Below, piece after piece: positions 9,269 to 15,638 of a stretch of DNA of 64,000 bases. Numbering within the stretch: the first letter of the stretch is position 1; each line of letters starts with the position of its first letter. This DNA comes from Paenibacillus jilunlii (GTDB taxonomy: Bacteria > Bacillota > Bacilli > Paenibacillales > Paenibacillaceae): contig NZ_FNGM01000001.1 of the NCBI RefSeq assembly GCF_900102965.1, positions 788,294-852,293 of the forward strand. Direction: 5' to 3'. The translations under genes were made by a program, and so were the position numbers. The notes under the pieces were generated by a model. It was not told the origin of the DNA and made no database searches. It saw only the letters and a list, made by a program, of their open reading frames with translations.

Positions 9269-9392
9269 TGTTCTCGTATAACCTCGCAGCCATCAGGCAT
9301 CAACAGGGCGAGGGTTTCTACAGGAAGCCTATTCTTCCTAACTACGATGACAAGGATCGTGTTCTAAGGTCCTCGTCCCCGGAGTTAGGATT
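9269..9392 (+). promoter_or_regulatory. Purine-riboswitch-like leader of EamA transporter gene
   Basis: A three-way junction can be folded. P1 is 9269-9277 with 9344-9352 (one mismatch). J1/2 is ATAA. P2 is CCTCGC (9282-9287) with GCGAGG (9308-9313). J2/3 is GTTTCTAC (9314-9321). P3 is AGGAAG (9322-9327) with CTTCCT (9334-9339). J3/1 is AACT (9340-9343), with C at the base that sets guanine specificity. The TATAA and TTTCTAC junctions and the C are hallmarks of the purine class. L2 is about 20 nt instead of 7 and L3 is 6. AGTTAGGA (9383-9390) complements TCCTAACT (9336-9343), giving an exclusive alternative fold. Ligand and switching mode are not established. Confidence 0.65.
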
Positions 9393-9438
9393 ATTTGCGT
9401 GTAACGGCCTATTTAACAGATTCAGGAGGCATAAATGA

Positions 9439-10401
9439 ATGAAAGACTTGAAATATTTGTTATCTGTATTAGTAGGCGCCATGAGCTATGGCATCCTGTC
9501 CACAATCGTCGTCTTGGCATACGGAGAGGGCTATCAGCTTGGGGAAGTGGTCGGAACGCAGCTGTTGACCGGCTGTATTCTGGCCTGGCTGCTGGCTTTA
9601 TATACAAAAATTAGACAGACGCGCCAACAACGCAGCCAAGGCGTCTCGCCAGCTGCTGCCCGGCAGGCATCACCGGCTCTTACCTGGAAGCAGAGAATTC
9701 TGCTTATGCTGGCGGGAGCGCCAACGGTGGTAACAGGCTTGGTCTATTACCAGTCACTGCGTTACATTCCGGCTTCTCTGGCCATCATTCTGCTGTTCCA
9801 GTTCACCTGGATCAGCGTGCTGATTCAGGCCATCAGCAAACGCCAGCGCCCCGACAAGGTGACGCTGCTGACCTTGCTGCTGCTCTTTGGCGGAACCCTG
9901 CTCGCGGCAGGAATCATAGACAAAGGCGCGTCGCATTTCAATGTTCTTGGGCTGTCGCTGGGGCTGTTGTCTGCGGTCAGCTATTCCATGTTCATTATCT
10001 TCAGCGGCAAAGCCGTTCCTTCCGCGCATCCGGCATACCGGAGTGCCTGGATGGTTACCGGCGGCCTGCTGCTGTTATGCATTCTCTTCCCGCCGTACTT
10101 CCTCTTTAACGGCCTTTTGTGGGGGCAGCTGCTGCTGTTTGGGTTCTTGCTGGGGTTGTTCGGAGCATTTATTCCCCCGGTTTTGTTTGCGATTGGGGTC
10201 CCGCATATCGGCGGGGGTATGGCGGGCATTCTCGGTGCCGCTGAGCTGCCGGTTGCCGTACTGCTGTCCTCATTCGTATTGCATGAGCAGGTCAGCGGGC
10301 TGCAGTGGGTCGGGGTTGTCCTGGTGCTGCTGGGCGTAATGCTGCCCGAGCTGTATAAGCTCCGGTGGCGGATGGCAGACACTGAAGCTTCTCAGGCGTA
10401 G
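9439..10401 (+). CDS. EamA/DMT family transporter
   Basis: A 320-residue integral membrane protein with about ten hydrophobic helices in two five-helix halves, as in EamA (RhaT/DMT superfamily) carriers. Visible hallmarks are PASLAIILLFQFTWISVL at the end of the first repeat and GAAELPVAVLLSSFVLHEQVSGLQWVG in the second. These carriers export or import small metabolites; the substrate is unknown. Start ATG 9439 follows AGGAGG at 9424-9429. The gene lies about 50 bp after a purine-riboswitch-like leader, so the transported compound may be a purine or related metabolite (inference). Confidence 0.88.
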   Translation: MKDLKYLLSVLVGAMSYGILSTIVVLAYGEGYQLGEVVGTQLLTGCILAWLLALYTKIRQTRQQRSQGVSPAAARQASPALTWKQRILLMLAGAPTVVTGLVYYQSLRYIPASLAIILLFQFTWISVLIQAISKRQRPDKVTLLTLLLLFGGTLLAAGIIDKGASHFNVLGLSLGLLSAVSYSMFIIFSGKAVPSAHPAYRSAWMVTGGLLLLCILFPPYFLFNGLLWGQLLLFGFLLGLFGAFIPPVLFAIGVPHIGGGMAGILGAAELPVAVLLSSFVLHEQVSGLQWVGVVLVLLGVMLPELYKLRWRMADTEASQA

Positions 10402-10432
10402 CCTTACTCTAGGAAAAGTATTGCTCATATAC

Positions 10433-10480
10433 AGCATAAACAGCGCGTACCTGATTAGTCTGGTGCGCGCTGTTTATGCT
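10433..10480. terminator. Long inverted repeat, probable terminator
   Basis: AGCATAAACAGCGCGTACC pairs with GGTGCGCGCTGTTTATGCT (10433-10480). The stem is strong, but the T-run is only TTT, inside the stem. It is placed correctly to end the EamA gene; a repeat or mRNA-end stabiliser is an alternative. Confidence 0.55.
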
Positions 10481-10576
10481 GGAATGAAAGTGATATGCTG
10501 ATTAAGTATGTTTCTATTAATACTAAACACAAACGGGTTAAAAACGTTTAATAGAACGTCTAAAGGAGGCATTAAG

Positions 10577-11116
10577 ATGTGGAACACCATCTTTGAATAT
10601 GAGTTCGCCAGAATGCCAGGGGCAGACTCTGATGAAATCGCCAGCTTCATAGAAACCTGGAACCGCAGCTTAACAGAACAGGAAATGAAAGAAATCAGAG
10701 ACAGGCAGCGTAATCCCTTCCACAAGAATTCACCTTTTTATAGCCAGTATAAACCGCTTGAACCATCCGGCTGGTCGTTCCCGCAGTTGGATTTTCCCCA
10801 GAGCTATCTGGATTTCCTAAGCTTTTCGAATGGCGGAGAGTTTCAGAATGGCGAGAGATATTTTCAATTTTTTAGCACCAGAACCCTGAGAGAAATGAAT
10901 CTGGCGTATGAATTCGCTGAGTATATGCCCGGCAGTGTTTCCTTTGCCATGAATGGCAGCGGGAATCACTACATTTTTGATATGAGGAAACCCCAGGAAG
11001 GCGGAGAATATCCCATTCTTGTAGCGCATTCCGGCAATTTGGATTATGAGGAGTGCACGCTTGCGGCTGATTCATTCAACCGGCTGTGTACGGAACGTGG
11101 AGAAATACAGCTGTAG
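10577..11116 (+). CDS. SMI1/KNR4 (SUKH) family protein
   Basis: A 179-residue cytosolic protein. From about residue 65 it shows the SUKH fold signature: PQSYLDFLSFSNGGEFQNG (the FxxxNGG-type motif), FQFFSTRTLREMNLAYEF, and GNHYIFDM near the end. SUKH proteins are immunity proteins of bacterial toxin systems; orphan copies are common in Firmicutes. Start ATG 10577 follows AAAGGAGG (10563-10569). No nuclease or other toxin is adjacent. Confidence 0.85.
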   Translation: MWNTIFEYEFARMPGADSDEIASFIETWNRSLTEQEMKEIRDRQRNPFHKNSPFYSQYKPLEPSGWSFPQLDFPQSYLDFLSFSNGGEFQNGERYFQFFSTRTLREMNLAYEFAEYMPGSVSFAMNGSGNHYIFDMRKPQEGGEYPILVAHSGNLDYEECTLAADSFNRLCTERGEIQL

Positions 11117-11196
11117 TATATAGGAAATTATTGGTATCCTGCAAAAGCTGATGTGCTGCTCGATGCTGCGCATAACCAATTCAGAGGCCTGATCGT

Positions 11197-11224
11197 TAAA
11201 AAACACCAGAGCCCGGCTCCGGTG
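11197..11224 (-). terminator. Terminator after crystallin-like gene
   Basis: Minus-strand stem CACCGGAGC/GCTCTGGTG with loop CGG, followed by TTTTTT. It lies 3' of the gene ending at 11257. Confidence 0.85.
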
Positions 11225-11256
11225 CCTTTGGTATTATGCAGTATCCGCCAAAAGTT

Positions 11257-11628
11257 TCAGATCAAGCGGTACCCGGCAGGCAGGTTCCCTGTGTCCCGGA
11301 TGTTGCGGACTTGGGTTAACGTCAGGCGCTGATTGGTCGAAATGATCGACTCGACGTCGTTGCCGTTGATATAATCATCCAGATCACGGATATTTCGGTT
11401 GCCGCGCAGAATCCGGAAGCTGCCCCGGAAGCGAGTGCGGGTGAAGAGGACCAGTGTGGCGTTGCTGCTGGTAGAGAAAAAACGCAGGCTTTCAATGCCG
11501 TCCAGAATGGAATCGGTGTTGCGGATCCCCAGATTACCCGTATAGATTCTGCTCCGGCCCCGATAATTTTCTTCACTATATACAGTCAGGCGGGGATAGG
11601 TCTGGGAGATTTGAACTTCCTTTTTCAT
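11257..11628 (-). CDS. Beta/gamma-crystallin-like protein
   Basis: A 123-residue protein with two Greek-key-like motifs: LTVYSEENYRGRSRIYTGN (about 15-33) and LVLFTRTRFRGSFRILRGN (about 59-77). Each has the aromatic-x5-G pattern. DLDDYINGNDVESI resembles the Ca-binding D/N-D/N-x-x-S/T-S loop. Microbial members bind calcium and are often stress- or spore-related. There is no signal peptide. Start ATG 11628 follows GGAGGAATAACC. The basic C-terminal tail LTQVRNIRDTGNLPAGYRLI has no clear role. Confidence 0.7.
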   Translation of the reverse strand: MKKEVQISQTYPRLTVYSEENYRGRSRIYTGNLGIRNTDSILDGIESLRFFSTSSNATLVLFTRTRFRGSFRILRGNRNIRDLDDYINGNDVESIISTNQRLTLTQVRNIRDTGNLPAGYRLI

Positions 11629-11747
11629 TGGTTATTCCTCCTTTTGCTAGTATTATATGTTTGTTGTGATGAAAGTTTTGGATGAAGGTCTACTACAAAG
11701 CCTATATTTAGAACGTGTTGGCTGCGGCGAAAAAAGGGGAAAGATAT

Positions 11748-12527
11748 ATGAATGGAGAGCTGCATCAGCTGTTATTAATAACAGCATTGGGCAATGGAAA
11801 TCTGATTAGTGGCACGGATACCTCCAATAGTGAATTGGAGCATACCAGTTTTTTAGATGTGCGCTTCATCGCGGAAGGAGGCGGGCAGAGCTGGAACTGG
11901 ACGGAGTGGCTTGCAGAACTGAAATCCAACGGCTGTCAGCGTCTGATGTTAAACGGTAAGGCTTCAGCAATCGCCTGGAAAAGCAGCGGATTTAGCGGCA
12001 ATGGAGCACCGGATGGAGTTACCTCACTAGGAGCCTGCGGGGAATCCCTCTGGAAGGCTGAGTGGCGGATGGATCAGTACCGCTCGCATACGAAATGGAA
12101 AGTTACCTATACCGAACAGAAGATTGCTGACGGACAGAAAGGTTCCCGCGAGTTCCTTCCTTTGGCTGATTTATCAGCGCATTTGGAAGAAGCGCTCCGT
12201 GAGATTGGGGAATTGGCTGATGGGATTGAGGAGAGTTTCTGGACGAACAATTTTTTTGAGCCTGCCAGGGAGATGTTGAAGGGAAAAGCTCCCGCAGCTC
12301 AGCTGCCGTTCCATTTACCGGCTGTCTACAAGGATCAGGCGCGTTCTCTGCTGAACGCGGTCTACAAATCCTGGGTATTCGGGGGCATGGGCTCCTGGAA
12401 TGACAGTCCCCCGTATTCGGCCTACTCGCATCAACGGGAGCAGGAGTATAATATACTGTCCGCCCGGTTGTATGAAACACTGGTGCAATGCGCACGGGGG
12501 GCGGTCAATTCCGTGGTGCTGCTGTGA
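11748..12527 (+). CDS. Hypothetical cytosolic protein (259 aa)
   Basis: Starts MNGELHQLLLITALGNG; ATG 11748 lies shortly after GGGGAAAG and is preferred to TTG 11715. No signal or membrane segment is visible. A C-terminal segment KSWVFGGMGSWNDSPPYSAYS is striking but not assigned to a family. The protein sits at the end of the SUFU/SMI1 stretch. Function unknown. Confidence 0.68.
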   Translation: MNGELHQLLLITALGNGNLISGTDTSNSELEHTSFLDVRFIAEGGGQSWNWTEWLAELKSNGCQRLMLNGKASAIAWKSSGFSGNGAPDGVTSLGACGESLWKAEWRMDQYRSHTKWKVTYTEQKIADGQKGSREFLPLADLSAHLEEALREIGELADGIEESFWTNNFFEPAREMLKGKAPAAQLPFHLPAVYKDQARSLLNAVYKSWVFGGMGSWNDSPPYSAYSHQREQEYNILSARLYETLVQCARGAVNSVVLL

Positions 12528-12846
12528 AGACAACCGGGGCATACGCTTTTTGCGATGACAGTTCAGTGGTTGAGAAAAAATAGTCTAAAAGTAATGTCTA
12601 ATAGAAATCCGGGATTTCTGGAACTTATTTCATGGACTTAATGACCCGATATGCGGGCGGATAATTCCCGGTTGGAGACTAAAGGAGTCTGCCGGAGAAG
12701 CTGGATATGCCAAAAGTCGCATGTTCAAAGTTATAGATGTACAAAGCAACATTCATAAAATTCAATTTTTCCATGATTTGATCCGATAAGTATAGAAAAT
12801 TCACCAGAATGTGGGTCAGTTTTAATGGAAGGAGAAATACATAGTA
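12528..12846. other. Intergenic region, 319 bp
   Basis: No gene was recognised. It holds AAATCCGGGATTT (about 12604-12616) and a hairpin AGACTAAAGGAGTCT (about 12676-12690) nested in CCGG arms. The 3' end carries AAGGAG for the following LuxR-type gene. No known riboswitch consensus could be matched. Confidence 0.5.
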
Positions 12847-13581
12847 ATGAGTACAACCATCGATACATCTAGCCGGCTTGATAAAGAAGACTACTTGTTA
12901 TCGGATATGCAGCAATCTAACCAAAAAAGCGCTCCGAATCAACTGTTAATTGAAGTTTTCAAGGACTGTATATTCAATATTAAGGGTCATCTTTCCGGTA
13001 CATTTTTATTTCTGCTTACAGATCAGGAGGGGGTTCTGCTTGCGATGGATTACAGCCGTAATCTGGATGCCGTTGTAAGCCGGTCTCCAATTCGTTTGGG
13101 AATGTATTTTTCAGAAAATAGTTGTGGTGTTAATGCGATATCAGAGGCCATTGCAAAAGGCTGTCCTGTATATTTACCGCCTGAAGACCATGAAAGCCCA
13201 TTTTTTCAAAATTGGCATTGTTTTTCGGTCCCATTAAATGTTGGGAATGAAACGTTAGGTTACCTTGATGTTTCAACGATTAATGCGGATATGAAAAGTG
13301 AGCTGATAGCTATCGCCAAGCTGATTCCGGCTGATATGATGATCAGTTACCAAGGCCAACTCGCTAACCAGGCTGCTGACCAGCTTTCCAAGCCGCTGAG
13401 CGAGCGGCAATTACTAGTTCTTGAACTGATTTCTCAAGGACTGACAGGAAAAGCGATTGCCTCCAAATTAAAAATAAAAGAGTGTACAGTCAACCACCAT
13501 AAAAAAATCATTTTTGAAAAATTAGGGGTTCAGTCCAGTTCAGAAGCGGTTTCAGTGGCAACCCGGATGTTTTTGTTGTAG
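12847..13581 (+). CDS. GAF-like sensor / LuxR-type HTH transcriptional regulator
   Basis: A 244-residue protein. Residues about 45-165 resemble the GAF domain of AcoR/NtrC-type activators; GMYFSENSCGVNAISEAI matches the G-x-x-x-S-E-x-x-x-G-x-N-A-I pattern. Residues about 180-235 form a LuxR/GerE helix-turn-helix (LSERQLLVLELISQGLTGKA, then TVNHHKKIIFEKLGV). It would sense a small signal in the cytoplasm and bind DNA. Start ATG 12847 follows GGAAGGAG. The next gene downstream is a lipoprotein about 90 bp away, a possible target. Confidence 0.85.
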   Translation: MSTTIDTSSRLDKEDYLLSDMQQSNQKSAPNQLLIEVFKDCIFNIKGHLSGTFLFLLTDQEGVLLAMDYSRNLDAVVSRSPIRLGMYFSENSCGVNAISEAIAKGCPVYLPPEDHESPFFQNWHCFSVPLNVGNETLGYLDVSTINADMKSELIAIAKLIPADMMISYQGQLANQAADQLSKPLSERQLLVLELISQGLTGKAIASKLKIKECTVNHHKKIIFEKLGVQSSSEAVSVATRMFLL

Positions 13582-13671
13582 CTTCCCTATAGTTTTATAT
13601 AGGTGGAAATGATAACATTACATGTTAAACTTTTCTGGTGTTTACAAAGAGAGAATCATCAGGAGGGTATT

Positions 13672-14313
13672 ATGAAGAAGAGAATTGGTTTGTTATCAAT
13701 GGCAATGCTGTTAATGTTGATGTTAGTTACAGCATGCGGAGGAAAAGACAAAGAGGTCAGCTTAGGTGTGACTGAAAGTGGTTCTTATACGAATGACTAT
13801 TTCGGTTTGTCCCTTAAGTTCCCCAAAGAATGGGTATATCAGAACGCAGACCAAATGATGAAGCTTATGGAGGCAGGTCAGGAAGTTGTTGCCGGAGACA
13901 ATAAAGCCAAGAAAAAAATGCTTGATCTGGCGAAGACTAAAACCCTTAACCTGCTGATGGCTTCGGAATTTCCGTTAGACTCAGGTAAAAACGGGCCTTC
14001 TGCTATCGCTGTTGCCGAGAAAGTAAGTATGCTCCAAGGTATTAAAACTGGCAAGGACTATCTGGAATCTTCGAAAAAGCTGATGGTAGACAGCAAGCTT
14101 CCGTATAAATTCGAAGATATCAAGACGGTTAAAGTCGGCGGTAAAGATATGGACCTGATGAAGGCTTCAATCGATGCTGGAGCTGGGGTAGTCAACCAAG
14201 AATATTACAGCACGATTATTGACGGGTATGCATTCAACCTTATTCTTACCTACGTAGATGATAAGTCGAAGGCTGAAACGGATAAGATCTTGGAATCACT
14301 ATCGTTTAAATAA
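13672..14313 (+). CDS. Putative lipoprotein (213 aa)
   Basis: Signal peptide MKKRIGLLSMAMLLMLMLV ends in lipobox LVTAC (Cys about 22), so the mature protein is lipid-anchored outside the membrane. The rest is a PsbP/DUF1795-like alpha-beta domain: YFGLSLKFPKEWVYQ at the start and a C-terminal SKAETDKILESLSFK. Function unknown. Start ATG 13672 follows AGGAGGG. A decayed copy of its last 18 codons lies at 23973-24026. Confidence 0.8.
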   Translation: MKKRIGLLSMAMLLMLMLVTACGGKDKEVSLGVTESGSYTNDYFGLSLKFPKEWVYQNADQMMKLMEAGQEVVAGDNKAKKKMLDLAKTKTLNLLMASEFPLDSGKNGPSAIAVAEKVSMLQGIKTGKDYLESSKKLMVDSKLPYKFEDIKTVKVGGKDMDLMKASIDAGAGVVNQEYYSTIIDGYAFNLILTYVDDKSKAETDKILESLSFK

Positions 14314-14318
14314 AAATG

Positions 14319-14358
14319 AAAAAAGGAGTACTCCCAATGAGGAATGCTCCTTTTTTTT
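14319..14358. terminator. Bidirectional terminator
   Basis: AAAAAAGGAG pairs with CTCCTTTTTTTT around a short loop, between the lipoprotein (plus) and the PilZ gene (minus). A- and T-runs allow use in both directions. Confidence 0.8.
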
Positions 14359-14366
14359 GCTGATGT

Positions 14367-14744
14367 TCAACGAACCAGTATCTTTCCTTCCCCGGCTAAC
14401 CTGCGCAGTACACTTGGCAGACGATCACGGTCTTCTTCAGGAATATCCAATTGGGTACCGTAATGAAAAGTGCCATCCTGCTCTCTGTTCCATTTCAACG
14501 TTCCTTCTATGTACATAGACTCTGAGGAAAGGACCATCTCCATGCCGACACGTACCAGGTTAGTTTCAGGATTAACATTTAGTGGAAACGCCAAATGGCA
14601 TCCCGAACGGCTAATGTCATACAGTACGGCACTGACGGGTTTCGGAGGAACCGGAATTCCGTTAATAGTAAGGATATGAAGATCAAAGGTGGCAGGTTCT
14701 TTAAGGGTATATCGAAAAGGTTCGGTTCTGCGGTTATTGTTCAT
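14367..14744 (-). CDS. PilZ domain protein
   Basis: A 125-residue cytosolic protein consisting of one PilZ domain. RRTEPFRY provides the arginines of the N-terminal RxxxR-type switch and DISRSGCHLAF is the D/NxSxxG motif, both associated with c-di-GMP binding. The C-terminal GTQLDIPEEDRDRL completes the barrel. Start ATG 14744 follows GGAGG; the ATG at 14756 overlaps that site. Output partner unknown. A paralogue of the same layout lies at 38906-39286. Confidence 0.88.
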   Translation of the reverse strand: MNNNRRTEPFRYTLKEPATFDLHILTINGIPVPPKPVSAVLYDISRSGCHLAFPLNVNPETNLVRVGMEMVLSSESMYIEGTLKWNREQDGTFHYGTQLDIPEEDRDRLPSVLRRLAGEGKILVR

Positions 14745-14811
14745 ATGCTCCTCCATACTTTTCCATGTGTATTCTAAATTTATCGACAGAAAAGGGGGAT
14801 TAATGAAGAGC

Positions 14812-14842
14812 TAAAAAAGCCTGGAACAATGATGTTCCAGAC
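14812..14842 (-). terminator. Terminator after dinB-like gene
   Basis: Minus-strand stem CTGGAACA/TGTTCCAG followed by a GC pair and TTTTTT, 3' of the DinB gene. Confidence 0.85.
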
Positions 14843-14860
14843 CTTTCAGATCCAAACGAA

Positions 14861-15379
14861 TTACTGACTTAACGTGTACAGGTAAAAGCCATAGTCTGTA
14901 GGCGTTCCAGGATGCCCCATTTGCCGGAGCATGGCTGTTACATTTCCCCGGTGGTAAGTTCCGTGGTTAACCATGTGCTGGATATAATCCAGGCATCTGC
15001 CTTGAAAAGCCCCGGACGGATAAATGACTTCGATGTCCTCCAGCTCACGAATGAATATCCGGAACTGTTCCGCCAGATTATCCATCATTTGCCACAGCTC
15101 TTCTATGCGTTTTCCTTTTGTTGCTGCCACTAAGGAATCAATATTGTCTTTTAACTGCGATAAATATTCAGCCGACATGTCAGTAACACCACCGGCTCTG
15201 AAGAATGACAGCCAGCCATGATCGATCACATAAATATGAACCATAGCATCATAGATGGTCGGAAATACACTAACAATGTTCTTTTGGTATACCTCTTCAG
15301 TCAGCTCCTGTAAATATCCGCAAACCTTGCGGTTTGCCCATACATGATATTCGAACTGCTGCATGATATATTGCTTCAC
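14861..15379 (-). CDS. DinB family protein
   Basis: A 172-residue four-helix-bundle protein of the DinB/YfiT superfamily. The metal ligands are visible as His near residue 48-54 (MVHIYVIDHGW) and HxxxH in NHGTYHRGNV. Members are damage-inducible or act as metal-dependent thiol or ring-cleavage enzymes; the substrate is unknown. The start codon is GTG 15379, with AAAGGGG upstream. A 16-codon reading frame with its own ribosome site lies just upstream on the same strand. Confidence 0.88.
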   Translation of the reverse strand: MKQYIMQQFEYHVWANRKVCGYLQELTEEVYQKNIVSVFPTIYDAMVHIYVIDHGWLSFFRAGGVTDMSAEYLSQLKDNIDSLVAATKGKRIEELWQMMDNLAEQFRIFIRELEDIEVIYPSGAFQGRCLDYIQHMVNHGTYHRGNVTAMLRQMGHPGTPTDYGFYLYTLSQ

Positions 15380-15426
15380 AACGTTTTTTCCCCTTTCGGA
15401 TGGGGAAGCGCGCAGTTTAAGGGCAA

Positions 15427-15477
15427 TTATGCGCCAAGCCCCTTATATGTTTGCCCTAAGTTCACTGTAGTTTTCAT
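15427..15477 (-). CDS. Possible 16-aa leader peptide upstream of dinB-like gene
   Basis: ATG 15477 is preceded at 8 bp by GGAGG (minus strand of 15486-15490) and encodes MKTTVNLGQTYKGLGA before a stop, 47 bp before the DinB start. The good ribosome site suggests translation. It may be a leader peptide or the stump of a truncated gene. Confidence 0.35.
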   Translation of the reverse strand: MKTTVNLGQTYKGLGA

Positions 15478-15584
15478 TTGAAACGCCTCCTAAACCATAA
15501 TTGATTCTATATTACCATAATGCACTCCAGCAGAAACAGCTTATTCGAAGTCCGTCCGGAGGATTTGCGGATGACTCTTGTGAA

Positions 15585-15599
15585 TGAGAACGTTTATCA
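15585..15599. promoter_or_regulatory. Fur-like box
   Basis: TGAGAACGTTTATCA matches 12 of 14 fixed positions of the 7-1-7 Fur consensus TGATAATNATTATCA. It lies 40 bp upstream of the AraC/siderophore-binding fusion, consistent with iron repression. Confidence 0.6.
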
Positions 15600-15638
15600 A
15601 TTATACTTGGAGTAATAACTGATAAACGGAGTGCTGAG

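Noticed and set aside
9238..9438. 66-codon frame in the EamA leader
   Set aside because: It lies across the folded purine-like aptamer, has no ribosome site and no recognisable product.
12640..12740. Hairpins before the GAF-LuxR gene considered as a riboswitch
   Set aside because: None of the known consensus cores (SAM, THF, c-di-GMP, glycine, ydaO, yybP) could be matched by eye.
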